A DNA stretch of 64,000 bases from Lichenibacterium dinghuense (GCF_021730615.1 NZ_JAJLMN010000001.1:1116001-1180000), one strand, 5' to 3'. Numbered from the stretch's first letter, positions 8,514 through 18,141 are shown. Notes: a model not told the origin generated them from the sequence alone. Program-made: numbers and translations.

Positions 8514-9055
8514 GCGCGGCGCGCCCGCCAGTCCGCGGCGCTCTGGCCCCACACGTCGACCGTCCGGCCCTCGAACGGCGCCGGCAGCCGGCCCGGTCCC
8601 CGATCGATCGAGCCGAGGCGCCGCGCCAGCGCGATCGAGGGGGCGTTGGCGGGGTCGATGGTGTGAATCACCTCGTCCCAGCCGAGGCCGTCCACCGCCC
8701 AGTCGATCGACGCCGCCGCGGCCTCGAAGGCGTAGCCCCGCCCCTGCGCGTCGCTCAGCAGCCCCCACCCGACCTCCGGGCCGGGCCAGCCCTCGGGCCG
8801 CCAGGGCCCGACCCGGCCGATCCAGCGGCCCGTGGCCTTCTCGACCACCGAGAACATGCCGAAGCCGTGCAGGGCAAAGGAGCCCGCGAAGGCCGAGAGC
8901 ACGCGCCACGCCGCCGCGCGCGGGCCCGGGCCGCCGAGGAAGCGCGTCGCCTCGCGGTCGGCTCCGAAGGCCGCGAAGCCGTCGAGGTCCTCCGCGGCCG
9001 GTGGGCGCAGGATCAGGCGTTCGGTTTCGAGCGTGGGGCCGAGGGCGGCGGGCAT
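8474..9055 (-). CDS. GNAT-family N-acetyltransferase (RimJ/RimL-like)
   Basis: A 193-residue acetyltransferase of the RimJ/RimL branch. The opening LETERLILRPPAAEDLDGFA is characteristic, and GWGLLSDAQGRGYAFEAAAA gives the acetyl-CoA loop (Q-x-x-G-x-G/A type), followed by IDPANAPSIALARRLGS, the usual N-x-x-S-x-x-L-x-x-x-x-G signature. Relatives acetylate ribosomal protein N-termini or small amines; the target here is unknown. The 3' end overlaps the ParB-like gene by 40 bases, an unusually long convergent overlap for real genes, yet both reading frames are well supported. Confidence 0.87.
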   Translation of the reverse strand: MPAALGPTLETERLILRPPAAEDLDGFAAFGADREATRFLGGPGPRAAAWRVLSAFAGSFALHGFGMFSVVEKATGRWIGRVGPWRPEGWPGPEVGWGLLSDAQGRGYAFEAAAASIDWAVDGLGWDEVIHTIDPANAPSIALARRLGSIDRGPGRLPAPFEGRTVDVWGQSAADWRARRAQLPSFGPHQPGR

Positions 9056-9174
9056 GATGGATCCGTCGGACGGTGGTCTGCGCGGGGGCTGCCGACCCTG
9101 CGATCGGCAGCCCGGCCCGTCATGCGAGACCGGCGCGCAGGGGTCCAGTGCGAATCAGGGCCGGGCGCTGCCCC

Positions 9175-10425
9175 TCACCCGAACCGCTCGATCCTGTAGG
9201 GCGCCGGATCGGTGAAGGGCGTCTCGCCCGCCATCTGCTCGGCGAGGAGGCGGCCGGACACGGGGCCGAGCGTCAGGCCGTGGTGCTGGTGGCCGAAGTC
9301 GAACCACAGGCCGTCGTGTTTCGGCGCCCGGCCGATCACCGGCAGCATGTCGGGCAGGCAGGGCCGCGAGCCCATCCAGGGCATGTCCTCCAGCGCCTCG
9401 GCCAGGGGGAAGAGGGAGCGCGCCGTGGGCAGCGCGCGCTCCAGCTGCACCGGCGTCATCGGCGCGTCGCGGCGGGCGAATTCGGCGCCGGTGGTGAGGC
9501 GGATGCCCTGGTCCATCGGGGCGAGCAGGTAGCCGCCGTCGACGTCCACGATCGTGTGGTTCAGCACGGCGTTGCCCCGCGCCCGGAAGTGCATGTGGTA
9601 GCCGCGCTTGATGCCGAAGGGCAGCCGGTAGCCGAGCTTGCCGAACACGGCGTCGGACCAAGGCCCCAGCGCCACCACGGCGTCGCGGGCGCCGAGCCAG
9701 CCGTCGCGCGTCTTCACGCGCCAGCCCGGCGCGGCTTCCTCCAGGGTCGCGGCGTCGCCCTTGAGGAAGCGGCCGCCGCGCCGGCGGAACAGCGCCGCGT
9801 AGCGCTCGACGAGGAGCCCCGGGTCGGACACGGAGCCGGGATCGCGGAAGTGCAGCGCCCCCGCCATGCCGGGGCCGAGGTGCGGCTCGCGCTCGGCGAG
9901 CGCCGCGGCGTCGAGCTCCTCCACGGCGAGGCCCATGCCGTCGAGGCGGGCGGCGTCGCGGCGGCCCTTGTCGAGCGAGCGCCGCGAGCGGAAGCCCTTG
10001 ATCCAGCCCACCCTTCGCATGAGTTCCGTGGCGCCGGCCTCCTTCATCAGGCGCTCGTGCTCGACCATCGAGCGCTCGATGAGGGGGCGCGCCGCCCGCG
10101 CGATGCGCTCGACGCCCTTCGGCGACGAGTTGAACCAGTAGCGCACGAGGAAGGGCGCCAGCCCCGGCAGGGCGGAGGGGTGGTAATGCGCGTCCGTGGT
10201 GCGGTTCGTGGCGTAGCGCAGCAGCGAGCGCAGGTCGCGCGGGAACGCGTAGGGGTAGATCGAGGAGCGCTCGATCAGCCCGGCATTGCCGTAGCTCGTC
10301 CCCATGCCGGCCTTCGGCGCGCGCTCGACGAGGGCGACGTCGCGCCCTCGCTCCTGTAGGTGCAGCGCCGCCGACACGCCCACGATCCCGGCGCCCAGCA
10401 CCACGACGTCGGCCCTGAGATCCAT
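9175..10425 (-). CDS. FAD-dependent oxidoreductase, D-amino acid dehydrogenase (DadA) family
   Basis: A 416-residue DAO-fold flavoprotein. The dinucleotide-binding motif VVVLGAGIVGVSAALHLQERG lies at residues 7-27, followed by the acidic strand end VALVERA. The C-terminal half has GLWFDFGHQHHGLTLGPVSG, matching the second FAD-contacting region of DadA/glycine oxidase relatives. It would oxidise an amino acid or related amine, handing electrons to quinone or oxygen; the exact substrate cannot be told. The open frame extends to 10743, but the ATG at 10425 puts the nucleotide-binding motif at the normal distance from the N-terminus. It is divergent from the MFS gene at 10613. Confidence 0.85.
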   Translation of the reverse strand: MDLRADVVVLGAGIVGVSAALHLQERGRDVALVERAPKAGMGTSYGNAGLIERSSIYPYAFPRDLRSLLRYATNRTTDAHYHPSALPGLAPFLVRYWFNSSPKGVERIARAARPLIERSMVEHERLMKEAGATELMRRVGWIKGFRSRRSLDKGRRDAARLDGMGLAVEELDAAALAEREPHLGPGMAGALHFRDPGSVSDPGLLVERYAALFRRRGGRFLKGDAATLEEAAPGWRVKTRDGWLGARDAVVALGPWSDAVFGKLGYRLPFGIKRGYHMHFRARGNAVLNHTIVDVDGGYLLAPMDQGIRLTTGAEFARRDAPMTPVQLERALPTARSLFPLAEALEDMPWMGSRPCLPDMLPVIGRAPKHDGLWFDFGHQHHGLTLGPVSGRLLAEQMAGETPFTDPAPYRIERFG

Positions 10426-10539
10426 GTCGCGTTCCTCGCCTCGCCCGCCTTCCCCGTACGTAATGCGGGGGCGCGGCCGTTCGAGAGGCGGCCCCGCGGC
10501 TCGGCGCCGGGCTCGCGCCGACCGGCCCCCGGAGGGGAC

Positions 10540-10557
10540 GTTAAAGATCTTTTTAAC
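10540..10557. promoter_or_regulatory. AT-rich near-palindrome between divergent genes
   Basis: GTTAAAGATCTTTTTAAC is a near-palindrome centred on AGATCT, and an AT-rich island in very GC-rich surroundings. It lies between the divergent flavoprotein (start 10425) and MFS (start 10613) genes, 56 bases before the latter. It could be an operator or a promoter element; no regulator gene is adjacent. Confidence 0.35.
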
Positions 10558-10612
10558 CCGCCCGGCCCCGGCGCACCTGCAATCGCCGGCTTCGGACGTT
10601 ACACCGGCATAC

Positions 10613-12088
10613 ATGTCCGACAAATCACGCACAAACCGGCCGCTCGTCCTCGCCTCGGTGATGGCGGCCATGTTCATGATCGCCATCGAGGCGACGATCG
10701 TGTCGACCGCCATGCCGCAGATCGCCGGCCAGCTCGGCGACATCCACCTCTACGCCTGGGTGTTCTCGGCCTTCCTGCTGACCCAGACCGCCACCACGGT
10801 GGTGTTCGGCAAGCTCAGCGACCTGTACGGCCGGCGCCCGGTGCTGCTGGTCGGCATCGGCGTGTTCCTGCTCGGGTCGCTGCTCTGCGGCTTCGCGACA
10901 TCCATCCCCATGCTGATCGTGTTCCGGCTGGTGCAGGGCATCGGCGCCGGCGCGATCCAGCCGATCGGCATCACGGTGGTGGGCGACCTCTACACCGTGC
11001 AGGAGCGCGGCCGCATCCAGGGCTACCTCGCTTCCGTGTGGGGGATCTCGTCCGTGATCGGGCCGCTGGCCGGCGCCCTGATCGTGCAGCACATCTCCTG
11101 GTCCTGGATCTTCTGGATCAACCTGCCGGTCGGCTCGCTGGCCGCGGCCGGCTTCGTGCTGTTCCTGCACGAGGAGGTGGAGCACCGCGAGCGCGCGATC
11201 GACGTCGCCGGGGCGGCGCTGTTCACGCTCGCCATCGCGTCGCTGATGCTGGCGCTGACCGAGATCGGCGCCTCCGGGGCGGCGGTGTTCTGGCCGGGGC
11301 TGGTCTTCGTGGTGGCCTCCGTCCTGTTCGTCCTGCAGGAGCGCCGCGCCGCCGACCCGATGCTCGACGCGCGCCTGTGGGCGCAGCGCCCGATCCTCAC
11401 CTCCAACGCCGCGACGCTGCTCAGCGGCATGGCGGTGATCGGGCTCACCGCCTTCCTGCCGATGTTCGTGCAAGGCGTGATGCGCCAGTCGTCGCTGGTG
11501 GCGGGCTTCACCCTCACCACCATGGTGTTCGGCTGGCCGGTCGGCGCCACGCTGGCGGCCCGCAACTTCGTGCGCTTCGGCCTGAGGCCCACGCTGCTGT
11601 TCGGCGCCGCCCTGCTGCCGCTCGGCTCGGTCGCCTTCGTGGTGCTGGGCTCGTCCTCGTCGCCGGTCCTGGCCGGCCTCGGCTCGGTGGTGATGGGCTT
11701 CGGCATGGGCTTCCTGTCCACCGCCTGCATCGTCATCATCCAGGATTCGGTCGCCTGGGCGCAGCGCGGCTCGGCCACGGCCTCCAACATCTTCGCGCGC
11801 CAGCTCGGCCAGACGCTAGGCGCCACCGTGTTCGGCGCCGTGCTGAACTACGGGCTCGCCCACCCGTCGGGCGACCGCACCGCCGTGTCGTCCGACCAGC
11901 TCCAGCGCCTGCTCGACGCGCCCGAAAGCCTCGCCGCCACGGCCGACGCCGTGCGGGTCGCGCTCGGCCACTCGTTGCACGCCACCTTCTGGAGCATCTT
12001 CGCCGTCGCGGTGATGACGCTGCTGCTGTCGCTGCTGGTGCCGCGCGTCGCGATCTCGGACGGCCCGCGCGAGCTGGCCGTCGACTGA
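10613..12088 (+). CDS. MFS drug/H+ antiporter, DHA2 (14-helix) type
   Basis: A 491-residue multidrug-type efflux carrier. FMIAIEATIVSTAMPQIAGQL (helix 1, residues ~22-42) is the DHA2 signature, FGKLSDLYGRRPVLLVG is motif A, and LVQGIGAGAIQPIG is motif B. About fourteen hydrophobic segments are present, as in the EmrB/QacA branch. No membrane-fusion partner (EmrA-like) or outer membrane channel is adjacent, so it probably works as a single-component exporter. The ATG at 10613 is chosen because upstream codons in the open frame are not hydrophobic or family-like; no good ribosome site is visible. Substrate unknown. Confidence 0.87.
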   Translation: MSDKSRTNRPLVLASVMAAMFMIAIEATIVSTAMPQIAGQLGDIHLYAWVFSAFLLTQTATTVVFGKLSDLYGRRPVLLVGIGVFLLGSLLCGFATSIPMLIVFRLVQGIGAGAIQPIGITVVGDLYTVQERGRIQGYLASVWGISSVIGPLAGALIVQHISWSWIFWINLPVGSLAAAGFVLFLHEEVEHRERAIDVAGAALFTLAIASLMLALTEIGASGAAVFWPGLVFVVASVLFVLQERRAADPMLDARLWAQRPILTSNAATLLSGMAVIGLTAFLPMFVQGVMRQSSLVAGFTLTTMVFGWPVGATLAARNFVRFGLRPTLLFGAALLPLGSVAFVVLGSSSSPVLAGLGSVVMGFGMGFLSTACIVIIQDSVAWAQRGSATASNIFARQLGQTLGATVFGAVLNYGLAHPSGDRTAVSSDQLQRLLDAPESLAATADAVRVALGHSLHATFWSIFAVAVMTLLLSLLVPRVAISDGPRELAVD

Positions 12089-12198
12089 TGCCCCTCGGCC
12101 CGGTCCGCCGGCGGCGCGGGGCGACAGCCGCCGTTCCGCCTGTCATCACGGCGTCACGGCCGTGCCCCGACACTCCCACACGGGATGCGGGTGAGCGG

Positions 12199-13263
12199 AT
12201 GGACGGGGCTGAGCGGGACATGTTGGACAAGACGCAGCCGGCCGCCCCGGCGAGCCTGCTCGCCGCGCTGATCGACGCCATGCCGGAGCCCGTGCTGGCC
12301 GTGACGGCCGAGGGGCGGGTGCTGGCCGCCAACGCCCACGCCAAGGCCGTGATGCCGGCGCTCCGGATCGGCGGCCCGCTCACGGTGGCGCTGCGCGACC
12401 CCGATATCCTCGACGCCGTCGACCGCGTGCTCGCGTCCGGCCAGATGGAGCAGGTGTCCTGGCGCGACAGGGTGCCGGTGGAGCGCGTCTTCGACGTCAC
12501 GGTCGCGCCGCTCGACCGGCCGGGCGAGGACCGGGCGCTGGTGCTGACGCTGCGCGACGTCACCGAATCGCTGCGCATCGAGCGCATGCGCGCCGACTTC
12601 GTCGCCAACGCCAGCCACGAGCTGCGCACGCCGCTCGCGTCCCTGCTGGGCTTCGTCGAGACGCTCCAGGGCCCGGCGCGCGACGACGCCCGCGCGCGGG
12701 ACCGCTTCCTCGCCATCATGGGCGAGCAGGCGCGGCGCATGGCGCGGCTGATCGACGACCTCCTGTCGCTGTCGCGGATCGAGAGCAACCTCCACGTCCG
12801 GCCCGACAAGCCCGTCGACCTCGCGCTGGCGGCGCGCCACGTGGCCGAGACCCTGGGCCCGCTCGCGGCCGACAGCGGCACGACGGTCGACGTCGAGGCC
12901 GACGAGCCCGTGGTGGTGGCGGGCGACCGCGACGAGATCGTCCGCGTGGCCGAGAACCTCGTCGAGAACGCCATCAAATACGCGGACGGACGCGGCCGCG
13001 TGGAGGTGAAGGTGAGGGTGCAGCGCCGCTCCGGCGTACTCACGGTGCGGGACTACGGGCCCGGCATCGCGCCCGAGCACCTGCCGCGCCTCACCGAGCG
13101 CTTCTACCGCATCGACGCCGGCCAAAGCCGCGCCAAGGGCGGCACGGGCCTCGGGCTCGCGCTCGTCAAGCACATCGTGGCGCGCCACAGGGGCCGGCTG
13201 CAGATCCACTCGGAAGTCGGCCACGGCACGCTGATCACGGTGTCGATCCCGCTGAAATCCTGA
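12199..13263 (+). CDS. phoR: Phosphate regulon sensor histidine kinase PhoR (no membrane anchor)
   Basis: The kinase that phosphorylates PhoB under phosphate limitation. The 354-residue product has a PAS-like domain (residues ~20-125; LIDAMPEPVLAVTAEGRVLAAN), a dimerisation domain with the phospho-acceptor His140 in NASHELRTPLASLLGF, and an ATPase domain with NLVENAIKYA (N box), DYGPGIAPEHL (G1) and KGGTGLGLALVKH (G2). Unlike Escherichia coli PhoR, no transmembrane helix precedes the PAS domain, and none is found in-frame upstream to 12089. The start is either ATG 12199 or ATG 12220. It heads the block phoR-pstSCAB-phoU-phoB. The identification rests on kinase domains plus context. Confidence 0.88.
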   Translation: MDGAERDMLDKTQPAAPASLLAALIDAMPEPVLAVTAEGRVLAANAHAKAVMPALRIGGPLTVALRDPDILDAVDRVLASGQMEQVSWRDRVPVERVFDVTVAPLDRPGEDRALVLTLRDVTESLRIERMRADFVANASHELRTPLASLLGFVETLQGPARDDARARDRFLAIMGEQARRMARLIDDLLSLSRIESNLHVRPDKPVDLALAARHVAETLGPLAADSGTTVDVEADEPVVVAGDRDEIVRVAENLVENAIKYADGRGRVEVKVRVQRRSGVLTVRDYGPGIAPEHLPRLTERFYRIDAGQSRAKGGTGLGLALVKHIVARHRGRLQIHSEVGHGTLITVSIPLKS

Positions 13264-13290
13264 ATTCGGCAACGTGGATATGGGCTTACC

Positions 13291-13330
13291 CTGTCACAAT
13301 CCCGTAAGCCCGCTGTCGTAAAACTGATCC
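13291..13330 (+). promoter_or_regulatory. Pho box upstream of pstS
   Basis: Seven-base elements at an exact 11-base period fit the PhoB half-site CTGTCAT: CTGTCAC (13291), CCGTAAG (13302), CTGTCGT (13313) and a weaker CTGATCC (13324). The four-base gaps are partly A/T-rich (AATC, CCCG region, AAAA). The 3' end lies about 140 bases before the pstS ATG. This implies PhoB-dependent induction of the pst block when phosphate is scarce. Confidence 0.8.
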
Positions 13331-13468
13331 GCGTTTCGGCTATCCCTCCGGCCGCCACCCCGATCGTCCGACCACAGCGGAGGGATCGTCCCTCCGGGTC
13401 GGCGCACGAGGGGTGACGACACCCGCGCGACGGGACCCACCTGTCCGCCGACAGAACCAAGGCGAACC

Positions 13469-14518
13469 ATGACCATGAAAGTGATCGCACGCGCGGCCCT
13501 GGCCGCCACCGTGCTGGCCGCCGGCGCCCTGTCGGCCCGCGCCGCCGACATCTCCGGCGCCGGCTCGACCTTCATCTATCCCGTCTTCGCCAAGTGGGCC
13601 GACACATACAAGAAGGACACCGGCACCGGCATCAACTATCAGTCGATCGGCTCGGGCGGCGGCATCAAGCAGATCAAGGCCAACACCGTCACCTTCGGCG
13701 CCACCGACGCGCCGCTGATGGAGAAGGACCTGAACGACAACGGCCTCGTGCAGTGGCCGATGATCATGGGCGGCATCGTGCCGGTCGTGAACCTCGACGG
13801 CGTCAAGGCCGGCGAGCTCGTGCTCGACGGCGACACGCTCGCCAAGATCTTCATGGGCACGGTGAAGACCTGGAACGACCCGGCCATCGCCAAGCTGAAC
13901 CCCGGCGTGAAGCTGCCCGAGACCGCGATCGTCGTGGTGCACCGCTCGGACGGGTCGGGCACGACCTTCAACTTCACCAACTACCTGTCGAAGGTGTCGG
14001 CGGACTGGAAGGGCAAGGTCGGCGAGAACTCCGCGGTGGAGTGGCCGGTGGGCCTCGGCGCCAAGGGCAACGAGGGCGTGGCCCAGAACGTCGCCAACAC
14101 CAAGGGCGCGGTCGGCTACGTCGAATACGCCTATGCCAAGCAGAACAACCTCGTGACCACCAAGATGGTGAACCACGACGGCAAGACCGTAGCTCCCGCG
14201 ATGGACAGCTTCTCCTCGGCGGCCGCCAACGCCGATTGGGAGCACGCCCCCGGCTTCTACCAGATCCTGACCGACCAGCCCGGCGCCCAGTCCTGGCCGA
14301 TCACGGCCTCGACCTTCGTGGTGATGCACAAGGACCCCAAGGACGCCGCGGCCTCGGCCGAAGCGCTGAAGTTCTTCTCCTGGGCGTTCAAGAACGGCCA
14401 GAAGGAGGCCGAGGCGCTCGACTACATCCCGATCCCGCAGAAGGTCGTGACGCTGATCGCCGCCAAGGTGGACAGCTCCATCATGTCCGGCGGCAAGCCC
14501 GTCTACGACATGAAGTGA
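13469..14518 (+). CDS. pstS: Phosphate ABC transporter, periplasmic phosphate-binding protein
   Basis: PstS captures inorganic phosphate in the periplasm and delivers it to PstCA. The 349-residue protein opens with a signal peptide cleaved near residue 26 ([10 protein letters not shown]). The mature start [19 protein letters not shown] is diagnostic, and phosphate-contact loops are visible as [18 protein letters not shown] and [16 protein letters not shown]. It lies behind the Pho box at 13291 and is followed by pstC after a 225-base gap containing small hairpins, a spacing that often lets pstS be made in excess over the membrane parts. Confidence 0.97.
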   Translation: MTMKVIARAALAATVLAAGALSARAADISGAGSTFIYPVFAKWADTYKKDTGTGINYQSIGSGGGIKQIKANTVTFGATDAPLMEKDLNDNGLVQWPMIMGGIVPVVNLDGVKAGELVLDGDTLAKIFMGTVKTWNDPAIAKLNPGVKLPETAIVVVHRSDGSGTTFNFTNYLSKVSADWKGKVGENSAVEWPVGLGAKGNEGVAQNVANTKGAVGYVEYAYAKQNNLVTTKMVNHDGKTVAPAMDSFSSAAANADWEHAPGFYQILTDQPGAQSWPITASTFVVMHKDPKDAAASAEALKFFSWAFKNGQKEAEALDYIPIPQKVVTLIAAKVDSSIMSGGKPVYDMK

Positions 14519-14743
14519 GCGGGAAGGGCGAACAGCCCCGACCGCACATCCCCGCAAGCCGCGGCCCCGCCGCGGCGGCGGGGACCCGGCGCAGGATGTC
14601 GGCCGCAGGCCGCCGTCCCTCGCGTGGGCCTGACCGGACTGCTCGGGGCAGGATGGTCGGCCTGCGGCCGGCTCTTCGCGCTGGATCCCCGCCTCCGCGG
14701 GGATGAGCGGCGAGGGCACCCACAGCCTTCTCGAGGACCCTCC
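14519..14743. other. pstS-pstC intergenic region with small hairpins
   Basis: No gene is seen in these 225 bases. An 8-bp hairpin lies at 14685-14704 (ATCCCCGC/GCGGGGAT, loop CTCC), and a GC-rich self-complementary stretch lies around 14560-14580. Such hairpins could stabilise the pstS message or attenuate transcription into pstC; neither can be decided from sequence. Confidence 0.4.
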
Positions 14744-15739
14744 ATGGCCGACATCACGCTGCAGGACCGGCCCGTCGCCCGCAGGATCGACGCGGGGCGC
14801 GCCGCCGTGCTGTCGCGCTTCCGCACGGTGGATTCGATCTTCGCCGGCCTGACGCTCGGCGCCGCGATCCTGGTGCTGGTGCTGCTCGGCGGCGTCCTCG
14901 TGTCGCTGGTCGTCGGCTCGCTGCCGGCCTTCAACGCCTTCGGCTGGCGCTTCCTCGTCACGCAGACCTGGAACCCCAACGACGACGTCTACGGCGCGCT
15001 CGGCGCCATCTACGGCACGATCGTCACCTCCCTCATCGCCATGGCGATCGCGATCCCCGTGGGGATCGGCATCGCCATCTTCCTGACCGAGCTCTGCCCC
15101 TTCGGCCTGCGCAAGCCCATCGGCATGGCGATCGAGCTGCTGGCCGGCATCCCTTCCATCATCTACGGCATCTGGGGCCTGTTCGTCTTCGCGCCCTTCC
15201 TGCAGAGCACCGTCGAGCCGGCGCTGATCGCGGTGCTGGGGCCGATCCCCGTGTTCGGCGCGCTGTTCCAGGGGCCGCCCTACGGCATCGGCGTGCTCAC
15301 CGCCGGCCTCATCCTCGGCATCATGGTGCTGCCCTTCATCTCGTCGGTGTCGCGCGACGTGTTCCTGACCGTGCCGCCGGTGCTGAAGGAGGCGGGCTAC
15401 GGGCTCGGCTGCACCACCTGGGAGGTGATGCGCAACGTCGTCATCCCCTTCTCGCGCACGGGCGTCATCGGCGGCGTCATGCTGGCGCTCGGCCGCGCGC
15501 TCGGCGAAACTATGGCGGTCACCTTCGTGATCGGCAACGCGCACAAGATCTCGGCCTCGATCCTGCTGCCCGGCACCACCATCTCGGCCGCCATCGCCAA
15601 CGAGTTCACCGAGGCCGTGGGCGACCTCTACACCTCGTCGCTGATCGAGCTCGGCCTCATCCTCTTCGTCATCACCTTCATCGTGCTGGCAATCGCCCGA
15701 TACATGCTGTTGCGCATCCAGCGCCGCGCCGGAGCCTGA
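14744..15739 (+). CDS. pstC: Phosphate ABC transporter permease PstC
   Basis: One of the two membrane subunits of the high-affinity phosphate importer. The 331-residue product has six hydrophobic helices after a ~35-residue cytoplasmic N-terminus. [23 protein letters not shown] is the family signature region (residues ~67-89), and the coupling helix [20 protein letters not shown] with the EAA-type motif is at about residue 215. [16 protein letters not shown] follows. The ATG at 14744 removes an upstream extension of low-complexity residues. It is followed by pstA after 7 bases. Confidence 0.96.
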   Translation: MADITLQDRPVARRIDAGRAAVLSRFRTVDSIFAGLTLGAAILVLVLLGGVLVSLVVGSLPAFNAFGWRFLVTQTWNPNDDVYGALGAIYGTIVTSLIAMAIAIPVGIGIAIFLTELCPFGLRKPIGMAIELLAGIPSIIYGIWGLFVFAPFLQSTVEPALIAVLGPIPVFGALFQGPPYGIGVLTAGLILGIMVLPFISSVSRDVFLTVPPVLKEAGYGLGCTTWEVMRNVVIPFSRTGVIGGVMLALGRALGETMAVTFVIGNAHKISASILLPGTTISAAIANEFTEAVGDLYTSSLIELGLILFVITFIVLAIARYMLLRIQRRAGA

Positions 15740-15746
15740 GCCGCAG

Positions 15747-16589
15747 ATGCCGAGCTATTCGAAGAAGCGGCGGACCAGCAACGCGGTCTTCCTGGGCCTC
15801 AGCTTCGGCGCCGCCGCGCTGGGTCTGGTCGCCCTGGTGTTCATCCTGGCGGCGCTGCTGTGGAACGGCATCGCGGGGCTGAAGCCCTCCGTGTTCACGG
15901 AGATGACGCCGCCGCCCGGCTCCGCGGGCGGGCTGCTCAACGCCATCTACGGCTCCGTGGTGATGACCGTGCTGGGCCTCCTCATCGGCGCGCCGATCGG
16001 GCTCCTGGCCGGGACCTACATGGCCGAGCACGGCCGCTACTCGAAGCTCACGATCGTCGTGCGCTTCCTCAACGACATCCTGCTGTCCGCGCCGTCCATC
16101 ATCATCGGCCTCTTCGTCTACGAGGTGGTGGTGACGCGGCTCGGCCACTTCTCGGGCGTCGCCGGCGCGCTGGCCCTCGCCATGCTGGTCATCCCCGTCG
16201 TGGCCCGCACGACCGAGGACATGCTGCTGCTGGTGCCGAACACGCTGCGCGAGGCCGCCTCCGCCATGGGCCTTCCGCGCTCGCACGTGGTGTGGAAGGT
16301 CGCCTACGCGGCGGCGCGGCCCGGCATCGTCACGGGGCTGCTGCTCGCCTTCGCGCGCATCTCGGGCGAGACGGCGCCGCTGCTGTTCACGGCGTTGAAC
16401 AACCAGTTCTGGAACACCGACCTCAACCAGCCCACCGCCAGCCTGCCGACCGTGATCTTCCAGTTCGCGCTCAGCCCCTACAAGGACTGGCAGCAGCTCG
16501 CCTGGACGGGCGCCCTCATCATCACCGCCACCGTGCTGCTGCTGAGCATCGCGGCCCGCTCGCTCGGTTCCACAAGGACAGCGAAATGA
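15747..16589 (+). CDS. pstA: Phosphate ABC transporter permease PstA
   Basis: The second permease subunit of the Pst importer, pairing with PstC. The 280-residue protein has six membrane segments. The family regions [19 protein letters not shown] (residues ~57-75), [19 protein letters not shown] and the EAA-loop [26 protein letters not shown] are clear, followed by [21 protein letters not shown]. It is shorter than some rhizobial PstA proteins, which carry a long periplasmic insert. Its stop codon overlaps the pstB start (ATGA), implying coupled translation. Confidence 0.96.
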   Translation: MPSYSKKRRTSNAVFLGLSFGAAALGLVALVFILAALLWNGIAGLKPSVFTEMTPPPGSAGGLLNAIYGSVVMTVLGLLIGAPIGLLAGTYMAEHGRYSKLTIVVRFLNDILLSAPSIIIGLFVYEVVVTRLGHFSGVAGALALAMLVIPVVARTTEDMLLLVPNTLREAASAMGLPRSHVVWKVAYAAARPGIVTGLLLAFARISGETAPLLFTALNNQFWNTDLNQPTASLPTVIFQFALSPYKDWQQLAWTGALIITATVLLLSIAARSLGSTRTAK

Positions 16590-17401
16590 CCCTCGCCACG
16601 GACGCCCCCTCCCGCCCGGCCGCGCAGGACCGCAGCGGTGCGGACCGCACCAACAAGGTCGCCGTGCGCGACCTCAAGTTTTTCTACGGCGACAGCATGG
16701 CCATCAAGGGCGTGTCGCTCAACCTCGAGGCCAACAAGGTCACGGCCTTCATCGGCCCCTCGGGCTGCGGCAAGTCCACGCTGCTGCGCGTGCTGAACCG
16801 CATGTACGACCTGTACCCGCGCCAGCGCGCCGAGGGGCAGGTGCTGCTCGACGGCGAGAACATCCTCGACCCCAAGACCGACCTCAACCTCCTGCGCGCC
16901 CGCATCGGCATGGTGTTCCAGAAGCCGACGCCCTTCCCCATGTCGATCTACGAGAACATCGCGTTCGGCATCCGGCTCTACGAGAAGGTGTCGAAGTCGG
17001 AGCTCGACGGCCGCGTCGAGACGGCGCTGAAGGGGGCGGCCCTGTGGCCCGAGGTGAAGGACAAGCTGTCGGCCAGCGGCCTGTCCCTGTCGGGCGGCCA
17101 GCAGCAGCGGCTGTGCATCGCCCGCACGGTGGCGCTGAAGCCCGACGTGATCCTGCTCGACGAGCCCTGCTCGGCGCTCGACCCGATCTCGACCGCCCGC
17201 GTCGAGGAGCTGATCGACGAGCTGAAGGGCCAGTACACGATCGCCATCGTGACCCACAACATGCAGCAGGCGGCCCGCTGCTCGGACTACACGGCCTTCA
17301 TGTACCTCGGCGAGCTGATCGAGTTCGGCGACACCCAGCACATCTTCACCTCGCCGTCGCAGAAGCAGACCCAGCAGTACATCACCGGCCGGTTCGGCTG
17401 A
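16586..17401 (+). CDS. pstB: Phosphate ABC transporter ATP-binding protein PstB
   Basis: The ATPase subunit that powers phosphate import and takes part in phosphate signalling through PhoU and PhoR. The 271-residue product has Walker [10 protein letters not shown] (residues ~57-65), Q-loop [16 protein letters not shown], signature [18 protein letters not shown], Walker [14 protein letters not shown] and the switch histidine in [14 protein letters not shown]. The Y-F-Y-G-D aromatic A-loop is near residue 33. The start overlaps the pstA stop by four bases (ATGA). A ~25-residue N-terminal extension precedes the ABC core. Confidence 0.97.
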   Translation: MTLATDAPSRPAAQDRSGADRTNKVAVRDLKFFYGDSMAIKGVSLNLEANKVTAFIGPSGCGKSTLLRVLNRMYDLYPRQRAEGQVLLDGENILDPKTDLNLLRARIGMVFQKPTPFPMSIYENIAFGIRLYEKVSKSELDGRVETALKGAALWPEVKDKLSASGLSLSGGQQQRLCIARTVALKPDVILLDEPCSALDPISTARVEELIDELKGQYTIAIVTHNMQQAARCSDYTAFMYLGELIEFGDTQHIFTSPSQKQTQQYITGRFG

Positions 17402-17414
17402 GGAGACGCGATCC

Positions 17415-18125
17415 ATGGCCCAGCACACCGTCACCTCCTACGACCAGGAACTCGAATCCCTCGGCCGCAAGATCGCCGAGATGGGCGGCATCGCCGAGAA
17501 GATGCTGTCTGACGCCATGGACGCGCTGTCGGACCTCGACACGGAGCTCGCGCAGGCGGTGGTGAGCGCCGACGCGCGGCTCGACCTCCTGCAGCGGGAC
17601 GTCGAATCCGCCTCCATCATGACCATCGCCAAGCGCCAGCCGATGGCGGTCGACCTGCGCGAGATCGTGGCGGCGATCCGCGTGTCGGGCGACCTCGAGC
17701 GCGTCGGCGACCTCGCCAAGAACATCGCCAAACGGGCCATCCTGATCGCGGGCGAGCAGCGCGTGCCGCGCGCCGTGGTGGGCCTGCGGCACATGAACGA
17801 GCTCGCCGCCAACCAGCTCAAGGACGTGCTCGACGCCTACGCCGAGCGCGACGTCGAGCGCGCCCAGGCGGTGTGGACGCGCGACGCCGAGCTCGACGCG
17901 CTGGAGAACTCGATCTTCCGCGACCTCCTCACCCACATGATGGAGGACCCGCGCAACATCTCGTTCTGCACGCACCTGCTGTTCTGCTCGAAGAACATCG
18001 AGCGCGTCGGCGACCACACCACCAACATCGCCGAAACGGTGTTCTACCTCGTCACCGGCGGCACCATGCCGCTCGACCGGCCGAAGACGCGGCCCGGCGC
18101 GAGCCTGGCGCCCGAGGCGCCCTGA
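17415..18125 (+). CDS. phoU: Phosphate transport system regulator PhoU
   Basis: PhoU is an all-helical peripheral protein that links the Pst transporter to PhoR and damps the Pho response when phosphate is plentiful. The 236-residue protein shows two repeated PhoU halves, each with an E/D-rich metal-binding helix: TIAKRQPMAVDLREIVAAIR followed by DLERVGDLAKNIAKRA in the first half, and FCTHLLFCSKNIERVGDHTTNIAE in the second. It lies 13 bases after pstB and 16 before phoB, in the normal rhizobial order. Confidence 0.96.
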   Translation: MAQHTVTSYDQELESLGRKIAEMGGIAEKMLSDAMDALSDLDTELAQAVVSADARLDLLQRDVESASIMTIAKRQPMAVDLREIVAAIRVSGDLERVGDLAKNIAKRAILIAGEQRVPRAVVGLRHMNELAANQLKDVLDAYAERDVERAQAVWTRDAELDALENSIFRDLLTHMMEDPRNISFCTHLLFCSKNIERVGDHTTNIAETVFYLVTGGTMPLDRPKTRPGASLAPEAP

Positions 18126-18141
18126 GCGGGGAGCGCGAGCC

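Noticed and set aside
13291-13330. Direct repeats that might suggest a small CRISPR or iteron set
   Set aside because: Seven-base units at an 11-base period before pstS match a Pho box, not a CRISPR array or replication origin.
13340-15544. Very long minus-strand open frame opposite pstS and pstC
   Set aside because: Its product is His/Arg/Gly/Asp-rich without any domain, typical of the antisense shadow of a GC-rich gene; the plus strand encodes clear PstS and PstC.
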